DNA from: Polysphondylium violaceum
Lineage: Eukaryota > Evosea > Eumycetozoa > Dictyosteliales > Dictyosteliaceae
Assembly (NCBI GenBank): GCA_000277445.1
Contig: AJWJ01000169.1
Location: 1-42,485, forward strand
Length of the DNA: 42,485 bases
Direction of reading: 5' to 3'
Every line of letters starts with the position of its first letter. Positions within the stretch are counted from its first letter, which is position 1. Positions 9,848-21,301 of this stretch are shown one piece after another. Position numbers and translations under genes: made by a program. The notes under the pieces are model-generated. The model had not been told where the DNA came from and searched no databases. It saw nothing but the letters and a program-made list of their open reading frames with translations.

Positions 9848-12484
9848 ATGGAGGAATCAAATCCATCCAATTTGTTTGGGTACCTATTTAAAATGGGTGA
9901 TAAAGGATTGATTAAACTATATAAAAAAAGATGGTTTGTTGTAAATACTCAAAATAAAATATGCTATTTCATGTCTAAAATCGATAAAAATCCAGTGGGT
10001 CATATCAATTTAAAAGATATTTTACATATAAATGTATCTAAAATAAATTCCCTAAATAGTGGTGTGACTTGGGGTTTTGAATTAACAGGTAAGGTTTTTT
10101 AATTAATGATTTCTTTTGGTCAAAAAGGTATTAACAATGTATATATCATAGTCCCTAATAGAGTGTATCATTTGTATGCATCTAGTGAACAAGAAAGATT
10201 GTTTTGGATAGAAGGTTTAACGAGTAAAATTACAAAAGTTAAAAAGAGTGATGAAAAGGGAGGCTTGGTGGGATTTATGAAAGAGTTGCAGATTAAAAAA
10301 GATGGTTCACCATCTTCGTCACCTTATAAAGTTATAAATGAATATGCTTCGGGATCTGTGATATCAAACTCTTCATTCAATGGCAACGATGATACTGATG
10401 AGGAACCCGATAGTGAAATGTCTGCCAACTTGTCAACACTGAGCAACAAAACTAGATTGGAAAAGGAATTGGAGAATAAAGAAAACATCATTGGTAAATT
10501 AAAAGAAGAGAAATTGGCTTTTGAACAGTATGCCAAAGAGTTAGCCGATGAAAAAGCACAAATTCTAATGGAAAACAAAATAATGATGGAGAAATTAGAT
10601 ACACAATCGAAAGATTTACTAGAGAAAAAGATTTTGAATTTGGAAATTGAAATTCAAGAATTAAAACAAGATATGCAAGTTTTGTATTTTGATTTGTCCG
10701 AGGAAAAGGAACTGACTGAAAACTTGATCAAGGAAAAGGCTCACTTGGAAAAAGTGTTTAATAGTGAGAAAAAAGATTTGGAAAACAAAGCTGAAGAATA
10801 TCAAAGTGCCAAGATCAAGGCCATAGAGTTGATGAATAGTGGTTCCTATGAAACAAAAGAGAGCAAAACAACCAATTGGTCATTGTTATTCTTGAATCTT
10901 CAAAGGGCATCTAGTAAATATAGAAAAGAAAGAGATGAATACTACCAAAAGAATACAAGATTAAAGAAACAAATGGAGAATATTTTGGTGTTGGTTGAAA
11001 AGCAAAATCCAATCATTTGCAAATATACCGAAAGTTTAGAGAAACTAAAGAAAAACAAGAATGAATTTGAATCTATTCTAGGTAGAATCACCTATTGTTT
11101 GCCATTATATAATAGTGAAGTTGCTCAATTACTTGCCTTCTTGAGTGGATCGGTATCTGATATTGATTCTACAACTACAAGTCAATCAATTTCAACCCTA
11201 AATGATTTAGAATTTTATGACTTGATCAAAAACTATAAATATCAAAAGAATACTCTAGATGAACAATATGATTTTGGTTGGATTGATTTCTCTTTGAATA
11301 CAAGTTCCAGTAATTTTATTTCCAATAGTAGTGGAGAAAATGAACCCTTGATAGAAGGTGATACTGTACAAGAATCCAAAGAGATTCTAAAGAAATCAGT
11401 AGAATATCTTGAAAATAGTTTAAATACACTTACTCTTGGCAATCAAGAATTGTTGGCAAAAACACTTCCTCAAGAATACACAGAGCAAATTGATAATTTG
11501 TTTCAAGTGTTGGAAAGTAGTAATAAAAAGTTGATAGAGTCCAAAGCCAATTTAAAACAAGTGGAATTGGATATCAATACTCTTGCAATTGGTTTGGAAA
11601 GCAGAGATGAGTATGAATATAAAATGGAAATCATTATAGATAAAATGGAACCTTATCTCCATGGAGTATCTGGAGTGGAAGACTCCGACTCTTTGATCAA
11701 AGAAATTGAAAAACTATCTGAGTCTCTAGTTTCCTCGACCAATAGTTTTAAATCTCAATCAGCCGACACAGATAACAAGATCAAAGAGTTGGAAAAGACC
11801 TCTGATAATGTAGAGGAATTGATTTCCAGTATTTTTACAAATTTCTTTTCTCATCAACAAAAGACTTTGCTCGAGACATTGGATGGATACCTCTGTCAGG
11901 AAAAAGCACTCATCGAACAACAAGTTGCTACTCCATTTAAAAAGCTTGTTCATTGTCTCTTGTCAGTGAAAAAGAAATGCATCCTTTTGAAAGCCTTGGA
12001 TGAACTTCAATCAAAATCCACCAAAGCAGCTGCCTATAAGGCTCAAGAGGATGATCAACTTGATATGATGGTTGAGAGTGTGATCAACATGTTTCAACAA
12101 AAAGACCAACAAGACTCGGCTGCAGCCTCTGCTCAAGACCAATACTATGACACACCAATTCAATGGGTCATTCCACCCAATTTCCAAAGAATCGATCACG
12201 GCTCCTATTTGTTTGGCACCAAAAAGATCAGTACCAGCATTCTAGCCGGTGGTCTAGTCGTTAGAGTAGGTGGAGGTTTTATGAAATTTGAAGACTTTGT
12301 TAAAAAGTATGGCAAGATTGAAACAATCAAGATCATTAAATTGCCAAATCGAAAATCAATGTCTCTCAATCTCAAAAGACAATCAATGAGTTTTGGTAGC
12401 ACAAAAAACCTTCAATCCTTTTCCCCAGACAAAAAAATCATAAATAGACCTGTATCAAGAACAGGAAATTACCAAGTTGTTTAA
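9848..12484 (+). CDS. PH domain - coiled coil - Gas2-like (GAR) protein
   Basis: Two exons, 9848-10088 and 10128-12484 (865 residues), separated by a 39-base intron with an in-frame stop. The N-terminal PH domain (~8-112) shows GYLFKMG..LYKKRWFVV and ends in a tryptophan helix (ERLFWIEGLTSKI). It is split by the intron between FELTG and INNVYIIVPN. PH domains bind phosphoinositides or proteins at membranes. Residues ~150-360 and parts of 480-660 are coiled coil. Residues ~765-810 contain LVVRVGGGFMKFEDFV, which resembles the LVRVGGGW core of Gas2-related microtubule-binding domains. A basic, Ser-rich tail follows. I infer a membrane-cytoskeleton linker. The GAR match is a motif-level call. 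No dictyostelid gene name is recognised. Confidence 0.8.
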
Positions 12485-12801
12485 ATATGAGTTATATTTT
12501 TTAACTACTTGCCTTTTTCTTTAATACCAATATTATTACTATTCCAATGTATATGTATAAAATAATTATTAAATCAAAAATAAATCATAAGGATTCTGAA
12601 TGCAAAATTAGTTTATTTATTGTGAAGTGGATTGATGGGATTATTTTTTTTGGAATCTAATAATGATTAAAATAATAATACCAAAAACCTTGGATAGATC
12701 ATACCTTGGTATTAAAAATCCAGAAATTATTGACTAATTCAAATTTATGATTACTCGTTTTTTCTTTTAAAAGAGGTAACTATCTCCAATTTAATGAAAA
12801 A
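12485..12801. other. Intergenic region between PH-domain and NLR-like genes
   Basis: 317 bases of AT-rich DNA, same-strand neighbours on both sides. It holds the 3' flank of the PH gene, an inverted repeat TAATACCAA/TTGGTATTA (12676-12684 and 12706-12714) enclosing a direct repeat of CCTTGG, and a three-codon upstream ORF (12794-12805) that overlaps the NLR start. Confidence 0.5.
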
Positions 12802-12805
12802 ATGA
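12794..12805 (+). promoter_or_regulatory. Minimal upstream ORF overlapping the NLR start codon
   Basis: ATG AAA AAA TGA reads three codons and its stop overlaps the next ATG as ATGA at 12802-12805. In eukaryotes such start-stop overlaps can lower translation or allow reinitiation. Whether the transcript includes this ATG is unknown. Confidence 0.35.
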
Positions 12806-15800
12806 AAAATAATAGTAAAAAAAAATGCAAAAAAAGATCAGTTAAATGTATAATAATGCAACAGCACTGTGTATGTTTATTACACTCAACAGTAAAAGAG
12901 GCACAAACAACAGTATCTCTTTTTGTAAAAAATAGTGATATTAAATTCACTCAAGTACAGAGAGATAAACAATCAGATTTGTCGTTTAGAGAGGGTACAC
13001 TTAAGATTAATGATGATAGATCATTGATAAAAGTAGTTATATCTTTTACGTCAAATCAAGGGGGCGGTTATACTATGTTAAGCACAATGTCGTTGTTGAA
13101 TAAATTTAATCCATCTTTGGCAATACTATGTGGCACATGTTCAGGTTACAAAGGACAAACAAAAAAAGGTGATGTTATTGTCGTAGAGAAATCATTAAAC
13201 TACGAAACTTGTACAAGAACTAATAAAGGTGATCAATATCGTATCGATGATTTATTTGGTCCAAAAGATTCTTTTATTAGTTGGTTAAAGTTCTTATTAT
13301 CAAATGAGGAGATAGAAAATGAATGGAGATCTTATCCCTCCTTAGATTATTCTTCAACTTTTCAGAAAGAATGGTTACTTAGGGTATTCTATGAATATCA
13401 ACAAAAGGATAAAGACAGTTCCGATTGGCTAAAAGAAAATAAATTTGATACAAAACAACTTGTTGCAAAGAATGATAAACCCCTCATCCATGTCTTTGGT
13501 AATCTCGACTCTTTTAGAAATATATTAAAAGAATTGATGAGTGAAAAGAAAATCATGGCAAACAAGGTTTCAGATGACGTAGTAGAATTGATTGAAAACT
13601 CTTTAACATTATTTGGTGATTTTCCTATTGATTTATATAAAGAAACGAAACCTTCTTTACATTATGGTCACTTTGGATGTGGATCTGCACTAGAACAACA
13701 ATATTATACAGATTCAAATAATAGAAAGACTAGTTTAGCATTTAAAAAGTGTAGATCAATTTCCGATAATATTATTGGTATTGATAGAGAATCACATGCG
13801 TTCTATCAAGCAACTGCATCAAAACCTGATATCGATGCAATATCAATTAAATCAGTTTTAGATCATTCAGATGGTGGAGACGATTTTGATAAAATTAATT
13901 ATAATGATTTTTGTAATCAAGTTTCATCATCTTTAGCTTTACAAATCATCAAGTCATACACATTTTCTCCAAAAAAAGGTACATATTTAAGTAATTCTCT
14001 TCAAGTTAAATATATTAATCCCTATATTTTAATATAGAAATATTCATTAGTAATACTATACCTATATTACCAAAGAATACGATTGATAGATTTAATAATA
14101 ATAAAAAAAGCTATATTGAAAATATATTTGATATCTTTGGTTCAAAGGTAGATACAACAGCTTCATCAGCATTTAAAAATAATATCATATCATTATCAGG
14201 TATGGGTGGCGTTGGAAAGAGTACACTGGCCAAACAATTTGCCTTTTATTGTAGTGAAAAGAAGGTTTATAACTATATATTTTGGATCTATGGTGATTCA
14301 AAAGAAAGTTTAGTCAAGAGTTATACTGATATTCTTAAAAATTACTTAAACAAAACCCTTGATAATGAAAATGATGATCAGATAATTAAAAAATTCAATG
14401 CAGAGATTAAAAAGTTACAAGGTTCAGTTCTCCTCATCTATGACAATGTAGAGACATTCAAACTACAAGACAAAGTAATAGGTGATAAAATTAATATAAT
14501 TTACACGACAAGATCTCGTGATGTTGATGATCAATCAGAAATTCTGACACTTGGCTTATTAAGCAAGGAGGAATGTTTTGATTTATTTAGAAAATGGCTT
14601 CCAGAAATAACATTAGATCAAGTAGATATACTTTCAACAATATTAAATTGCCTCCCTTTGGCAATCTCTCATTCAGTTGCATATATTATTCAAGAAAAGA
14701 TAACTATCGACCAATATTTTCAAGAATTTCAAGGACTTAATGAAATTGAGGTTTATAAAGAAGAGGATTATCAAAATTCTAATTCATATGAAAGAATTGT
14801 TGGTAAAACTATTTCAATGGCAATTGGCAGAATTGGTGAGAATAATAATTTAGAATCAAGAGCAAAAACCCTCATGCATTTTATTTCATTTTTAAACCCC
14901 GATCAAATTGAATCAACTGTTTTAGAATTACTATTGCAGGGGAAAGATGACCGTGTCCATGGTGTTATTGATTTACTAAATACATATTCTTTAATAACAA
15001 TAGATCAGAAAAGAGGTGGTCAAAGCTATAACATATCTGTACACAGAGTCATTCAAAGATCTATATTAGTGTCAGATAAGGTAAAAAATATCGATATCTT
15101 AAACTACATCCACACCCGAATCCATTCTTTTATTTATAGCAATCAAAATAATATTGATCTATCTACTTTTTATCAATTTAATAATATATCACAACATTTA
15201 TCAAATATTCAAAAAATTTTACACAAAAATTATAAAGAAAACAAAAATATGAATCTTGGAAATCAAATACTTAGTTTTCAAATAATTATGCATAGAGACT
15301 ACCTCAGCTCAAGACTTAAGAATGAATATCAAGCTCTAATACTTGAACATCAAGTCATAAAGCTAGATAATGGAGCTCAAATAGATAAAAAAACTTTTTT
15401 TAAACAATTTATTCAAAAAACAAAGAAATTTGATCTTCAATGGGGTTTCGGTATTAATTTAACAATTGCATATGAAATCTTTTCACAATTTTTGGTCAAA
15501 AAAAAGAATATACAAGATGCAGATTGCATGGAAGCAATTTTACAATTTATTATCTATTCATACTTAATGTGGGGCCCACTATCATTTCATTCATCAAGGA
15601 TTGAAAAGTATTCAAACTTATCAACTTACAGTATTTCAAAAATTAATCAACTTTTAAATAGTATTATAGTTTATAGAGATAAGAGTCATAATATAAGTAT
15701 TTACAACTGGTATGCCCAAGAATGGGGTGACGTTGAAGAATATGAAAATAGTAGAAGCTCTAAGGAATCTATAGGTTTTAGCTTTCCAATATTTGAGTTA

Positions 15801-18710
15801 ATTCTTGATGGTTTAAAGGGCAAGAGTAATATTGAATTTTCAGATACAATAGATTCTCTTATCAAATTAAATCAAGTTTATCCACTTACTAAAGAAATGG
15901 TCGAAAATATTGGGATGGTTTTAATAAAGAATCCATCTCAGTCATTGGCTCTTATAAATTCAGCTTCAACAATTTTTGGAATTCGTTCTATTCTTCAGAA
16001 AGATTCATCAGATTTTATGTTGAAACTGTCATTTCTTGTTGAAAAAGATCAATTGTCTAAACAACTTTTAGCTAAAATTATTGATTTATCGAAATCTTTA
16101 ATTGGGGATAATCAAATCAACTTTGAAAATGTAATACAAATTATAATAGAGATATCAAATTTGTTTTTGAAAAATCATTTCACAAACATTCAAGTAGAAT
16201 ACATTATAAATAGTATGAAAAAATACTTTGACAAAATGGATTTCTCTTCATATGACGCCCATTTTCATATAGTCTTTGAATTAAATCCTTATCTACAGAT
16301 TTCTTCAAAAAGCAATTTATCTCACGATCAAGTTACTGTTCTTGTCGACGATATTCTCTCATTAACTAAAGATCTTGACCCAAAAAAACTATGGTACATT
16401 TTTATTTTGGCAAGACTCGTTTATTCTTTTCCAGCAATTATAGAAAATGGTAAATTCAAAATAATACTTTCTATTCTGAAATCTTTTGACCACTGGGACA
16501 TTGAAGATGCTTCGATTTTGATACAGGTATTAAGTTTTTGTAATTTTGATGCCCTCCAACTCTCGACTCTAAACAAATGCTTATGTACCTTTCCTAAAGA
16601 CATCAATAATATTAAAAGCTTTGATTATTTAGGTTATTTGGGATACGTTGTGAAAGCAATTTACTCAAATGCTCATCCCGATATAGAAAAAATTATCTCT
16701 TTGGAAATAAATGAAATGGATATTCATGAAAAGATAATGTTTATCATCTACAGGGCTCACTTATTTAACTTAGAAGAAGCATCCACTTTAGATTCAAGAT
16801 TTATTAAAATTATGACAGATAATAATGGATATGCTTTTGATAAAGCTAATGATATCCTCAATATTTTAAAATCATTAGATGAAACCTATAATGTCACAAA
16901 ATTTATTATGGATACCATCGATAAACAATCTATAGGTTATGATGAAATTAAAAGTATATTGGTTAAAACTAGAGGTCTTGGAAATGCTAAATTTTTTTGT
17001 TCATCTCTAGTAACCATATCAATAATAGAATTACTATTAAATAATAGAAATAACACAAACTTGGATCTAGTTTTCAAATTTATCACCAACCTTTTTGAAA
17101 AAAATCAAATTTTCCAAGATTTTTCAATTTACAGTCTCATCAACAAATTATTCTCTAAACTTGACCAATTAAAATTAGAGAAACACCATAGTGAATTAGT
17201 TTTTAAATACTTTGATCAACTCAAAGGTGAAGAACGATTCCTGATTGAAGATTTTTCGGCGATAATAGAAATTTCAAATTTTATTTTTAAATACCAATCT
17301 TTTCAAATTAGAATATTAGACATTCTTCAAAATATAGTAGACATGTGCAAATTTTATCCCCAAGTGCTTTTTTATTTTATACCTTTTATTGTTGCAGTGT
17401 CTACTTTATATGACAAGTTTCAAATCAATGATGATCAAATGAGGGATGTAATTAATCAAGTCATTTTATTATTAAAAATATTCAAAAGCCACCTTATAGA
17501 TTATTCAATTATTCCTGAAATCTTTTTAACCCTGGGCCAATTAAGAATAAAACAAAACAAAGACATCATACATTTTATTATTGATAAAGCTCTGCAACTA
17601 TACGAATATAATTTTATTACAGTAAACAAAGTTCCAGAGATTTTGCTTTTATTATCAACTCTTTTGCTTCAACACAAACAATTTAATCAAGTATCTCAAA
17701 TTATAGATTGGACTATGCATTTTGATCCCAAATACTTTAATAGTCTAATAATGATAAACAATATCTCTTCAACTCTTTTAAAGTATAATTTAAAAAATAA
17801 TGAAATGAATTCAATCATTTTTTATTTTTCCAATTCATGCTCAATCTATACACTTGACCATGTCTCAACCTTTTATTTACAGAATCCTATATTCTTTAAA
17901 CAAACCATCATCAATATGATGTCGTTTGATCCTCAATTTTACAAAAGAATAATAACTCTTTTATATATTGGAACATATAACTCAGAACAAGCCAACTATA
18001 TTGTTGCCAAATACAAACTCATAAAAGGCAAATTATTTATTGACATTGATAAACTTTTCAAACCAACCAAAACTACTTGTATTAAAAACTGTGTAGAAAA
18101 GTCAAAATCAAACTCTGATTCAGATTTTGATGATGATGAAAGTGATGGTAAAGAATCAAACTCTGATTATTCAGAGACCCAAGATACCTCCGATGACTTT
18201 GATGGAGGGAATGCCACAGCTCATCTACAAGAACTTTATGATTTTTTTGGTGAAAAAAGAATTGATAAACATACATTTGCTGTATTACTCAACAGTCAGT
18301 ATGGAGTCGATGAAAATGAGAATGAAAAGAACAATGTAACATTTGGCAAACTATTAAAATTTAAACAATATCTAAAAGATCCCGAACCAGATCAATGTGA
18401 TCATATTGATCTAATTTACAAATCATTATTAAATGCTCAACAAAATCAATTGGATCCCATTTGTGCCATTATAGATTGCCTATATCAACTAAAAAAAGAA
18501 TTTTTTTGCTGTACTCTTCATATCTCCAATAATATATTAAGAATACTATACTATGATTACATTATTGGTGATGATTTTTTAAATTCAATATTAACAATAT
18601 TAAATGGTAGAGTAGAAGAGCACGATAATGATCATTGGGTAAAAGATGTTATTATAAACTCATTTAATCCGAAAACTAAATTTAATTGTAATATTAACAT
18701 AAATAAATAA
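12802..18710 (+). CDS. NLR-like receptor: nucleoside phosphorylase - NB-ARC - helical repeats
   Basis: Exons 12802-13978 and 14038-18710 (1949 residues). A donor at 13991 would also keep frame and add four residues. Residues ~18-392 resemble the PNP/UDP phosphorylase fold: LAILCGTCSGYKG, KKGDVIVVE, LHYGHFGCGSALE, then IIGIDRESHAF (conserved Glu of the MExA motif) and ISIKSVLDHSDG (Asp at the catalytic SD position). A helical insert lies inside it. The NB-ARC ATPase follows: Walker A GMGGVGKST (K453), Walker B VLLIYDNVE (D528), TTRSR (R551), LNCLPLAI (~598) and an MHD-like VHRVIQ. The remaining ~1100 residues are helical with no LRR, WD40 or ankyrin pattern seen. An acidic Ser/Asp patch precedes a possible W2-like end. 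By family knowledge this is a STAND/NLR signalling ATPase whose N-terminal domain could be the effector. Ligand and role are unknown. The gene is more AT-rich than its neighbours. Confidence 0.85.
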
Positions 18711-18849
18711 TCACATCACTATATTTTAACAAATGTTATTAATTCTATTATCCCTACTATTATTCCCATATATTGATTGAAAAGAAATTAAAAACAACAA
18801 TAATAAATGTTTAGTGTTACAATAAATATATTTATATCTTTATAGGGTG

Positions 18850-19668
18850 TTATCCGAGTATCATGTTGTTGGCCCGAGTTAATTTAATAATACTAAGTAG
18901 CAAACCAAACACAATACCCATAAATATACCTAGCTTTGTATTCCGAGGTATATATTCTCTTGCCACCCAAAATAAAGCCAGAGGGCCAAATACAAAACCA
19001 AATATCATACCAACGAGCAACTCTATTGAATCTCTAGCAGCTGCTACTGGTATCATTTCAAAACCATTGTTGGTGTTATTGTAAAATTGATGTTCGTTTT
19101 GTTGTTGTTCATTTTGTTGTTGCTGTTGCTGTTGTTGTTGTATACTGTTTTGCCATAAATCCTCTCTTCCCTCTTCTCTGAGTATCTCTAGTATTGCTTG
19201 TTGATTAAGTGACTCGGGATCTGGATCTGTCGAAGGTGGTGGAATGGATGTGGATGTGTTTGTTGTTGTTGGTGGTGGTATTACTGCTGTTGTCGGCTTG
19301 GATATCGTTGGCAAAGGATCTGTTATCATACATATAATGACACTGTTGTTTAATATCTTTGACTGAGACACCGTGAGATGGTCTTGCAGCATACGTCCAT
19401 TGAGAATCATTCTAACATGATAATCAAACTCTAGTTTCTTGTGTGCCAATATACTGTGTTTTAGTTTTTGTACAGTGTCCTCTTGCTTCATAGTCAATGT
19501 AAACACTGGATCCTCTCCATTCTTTATTTTAACTACAACCTCATTACTATTATAATCATCTTCTTTGTTACTATTACTATTACTATTTATACTACTGCCA
19601 TTATTCTTTTCATACGTCGGTGACTCTGTATCTTCACTATCAATCTTTTTATAATGTGTACTTTTCAT
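18850..19668 (-). CDS. Dsc3/TMUB-like ubiquitin-fold membrane protein
   Basis: Single exon, 272 residues, convergent with the NLR-like gene (139 bases between stops). Residues ~43-118 form a ubiquitin-like domain (VVVKIKNGEDPVFTLTMKQE, then RMILNGRMLQDHLTV). A Pro/Thr-rich linker and a glutamine run (~177-192) follow. Two membrane helices close the protein (~216-236 and 244-264), joined by a short REYIPRNTK loop. This order matches the DUF2407 family (Dsc3 of the fungal Golgi Dsc E3 ligase) and is like mammalian TMUB proteins, which act in ER/Golgi-associated degradation. The helix pair with GMIFGFVFGPLALFWV favours the DUF2407 C-terminal domain. The role in amoebae is inferred. Confidence 0.7.
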   Translation of the reverse strand: MKSTHYKKIDSEDTESPTYEKNNGSSINSNSNSNKEDDYNSNEVVVKIKNGEDPVFTLTMKQEDTVQKLKHSILAHKKLEFDYHVRMILNGRMLQDHLTVSQSKILNNSVIICMITDPLPTISKPTTAVIPPPTTTNTSTSIPPPSTDPDPESLNQQAILEILREEGREDLWQNSIQQQQQQQQQNEQQQNEHQFYNNTNNGFEMIPVAAARDSIELLVGMIFGFVFGPLALFWVAREYIPRNTKLGIFMGIVFGLLLSIIKLTRANNMILG

Positions 19669-20207
19669 TCTAATATATGTATATGTATATGTATGTATGT
19701 AATAATAAATAACTGACTATTTAGTATCTATCTCTCGTGTTGTTTTCCCACTCATCAACCCCACACAACACCATATTTTCTTTTTTGGTGAAAAAAAATC
19801 AAAATTTTAAATTTTTTAATTTCTTTCATTTTTGGGTAATATGTATCTAGTTTTCTGAGAAGTATGTGTTGTGTATTTATAATTTCTAAATATTAACTCT
19901 CAATAAATAGATATATATGGCATTTGACTTGAAATATCTTGTCCTAATTAATATGAATTTAAATTAAAAAATCACACAAATAAAGATTTTTATAAATTTT
20001 TTTCATTTTCATTCAATTTTTTTTCAGAATTGGGTTTTATTTTCTTGCTTTTTACGACAAAAGAAACATCATCCTTTTATACTATCTTGTGAATCTAATA
20101 CTAAGGAAGAGCTCTTTATATTACATTCAGAGATACACACCAATCACATACCACACAATTCACCACTGATATATTTCATTCTAAACTAGTATTTTATTAT
20201 TGTAAAA
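19669..20207. other. Divergent promoter region
   Basis: 539 bases between the Dsc3-like gene (-) and the Pol III subunit gene (+), so it must hold both promoters. It contains TATG/TGTA repeats next to the minus-strand start, T/A-rich runs at 19790-19840 and 19990-20030, and no open frame of interest. Confidence 0.5.
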
Positions 20208-20649
20208 ATGTTATTTTGTCCTTTATGTGCCAATATGTTGTTGTTGGAGAGTGCCAGTGATGGTAGAGTCAATAATCAATCACAGTTTTATTGCTCTACA
20301 TGTGCATATGTATTTAGAATCAATAATAAAGTAACAACCAAAGTACCCCTTCTTCGTAAACAAGTAGACTCTGATGTGTTTGGTGGTGATGAAGCTTGGT
20401 TACAAGCTGAACAGTGTGAAGCTGAATGTGGAAAATGTCATCATAAAAGAGCAAACTTTATGGAGATTCAAGTCGATACCATTGATGAACCTAAAACATC
20501 TTATTTCAAAGTAAATATATCCCCATCATACATATCTATGATATTTATTATTCCTGCGACTAACACACTGCACACATCACTCATTATCATTGTTCCATTA
20601 GTGTATTAAATGTAGTTTTTTGTGGTCAAAGAAAAAAGATACTCTTTAA
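20208..20649 (+). CDS. polr3k: RNA polymerase III subunit C11 (RPC10/POLR3K homologue)
   Basis: Exons 20208-20510 and 20602-20649, 116 residues, close to the 108-110 of the family. This TFIIS-like subunit mediates RNA cleavage and termination by Pol III. The N-terminal zinc ribbon shows MLFCPLCANMLL and YCSTCAYVF. The C-terminal ribbon shows CGKCHHKRANFMEIQ, DEPKTSYFK and, after the 91-base intron, CIKCSFLWS. The family's invariant acidic pair before TTFY is present as DEPKTSYF. The second exon supplies the last two zinc cysteines. Reading through the intron gives a false 133-residue protein without them. The gene is divergent from the Dsc3-like gene. Confidence 0.92.
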
Positions 20650-21301
20650 TTGGTTGGTTATCTATCATCGTCAGTACAAAACACAAATAAAATAGTAAAT
20701 GTTGCTATTGTTTGAAGGAAAACAACGATCAGGGAATAATGCTCATTCAAGGCTTGAAATAAAATTATATTTTAAGTTGATCAATTATTGGGGAACTGCA
20801 CAAATAAATTACTGCTGCGCAGCTAGCAATCAATCTAGTTGAGCTCATGTTTTACAGCAGACAATTTGCACTGCAGTGATTATGAGAAAGAATAAGATGA
20901 AAACAGACTATATTGTGTAAAAGTATTTTATTATCACAAACCACACGACGATCATCTTATTCATTCAAATAATGTCTTTGGAATAATTGCGTCGTATTTT
21001 AGACTGAGTGCGAAAAAAAAAAACTGATGAGGATTTTTATTTTTTTTTCGGGTAAAGGAAGGGTGAGGTGCCAAAGTAGATTTTTGTAAAAAAAAGATTT
21101 TTTTTTTTTTTAATTTTTATAAAATTTTATGGCCAATAACAATAAGTGCTCTGGGCCTTGCACACACCACTTCTTTTGAAAAATATCAGATTATTTATTA
21201 TTTATTTATTTATTTATTTATTATTTATGTTTTAATTATATTACAACTACACACTATAATAATCAAGATCATATTAGTAGATTACTCAAATTTGTAATAA
21301 A
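20650..21301. other. Intergenic region upstream of the Roco gene
   Basis: No gene seen. It contains a small GC-containing patch (20800-20885) with palindromes such as CACTGCAGTG and a TGCTGCGCAGC stem, poly-A and poly-T runs (21015-21120), and a (TTTA)n tract at 21191-21228 shortly before the start codon. No tRNA arms or known small-RNA motif were recognised. Confidence 0.5.
21191..21228. repeat. (TTTA)n tract upstream of the Roco gene
   Basis: A run of TTTA/ATTT units ending about 75 bases before the Roco start codon. It is probably in the 5' UTR or core promoter. Confidence 0.7.

Noticed and set aside
12802-18710. Horizontal transfer of the NLR-like gene from bacteria
   Set aside because: It has a host-type intron, and its higher AT content fits weakly expressed dictyostelid genes. 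Nothing in the sequence itself demands recent transfer, although the domain pairing is also known in bacteria.
20800-20885. Possible small structured RNA in a GC-containing patch
   Set aside because: Only short palindromes (CACTGCAGTG, TGCTGCGCAGC) are present. No tRNA, snoRNA box pair or dictyostelid class I RNA motif is recognised.
21024-21075. CTGATGAG resembling a hammerhead ribozyme core
   Set aside because: No following CGAAA segment or stems I-III could be drawn. A similar TGATGAG at 8935 also lacks them.
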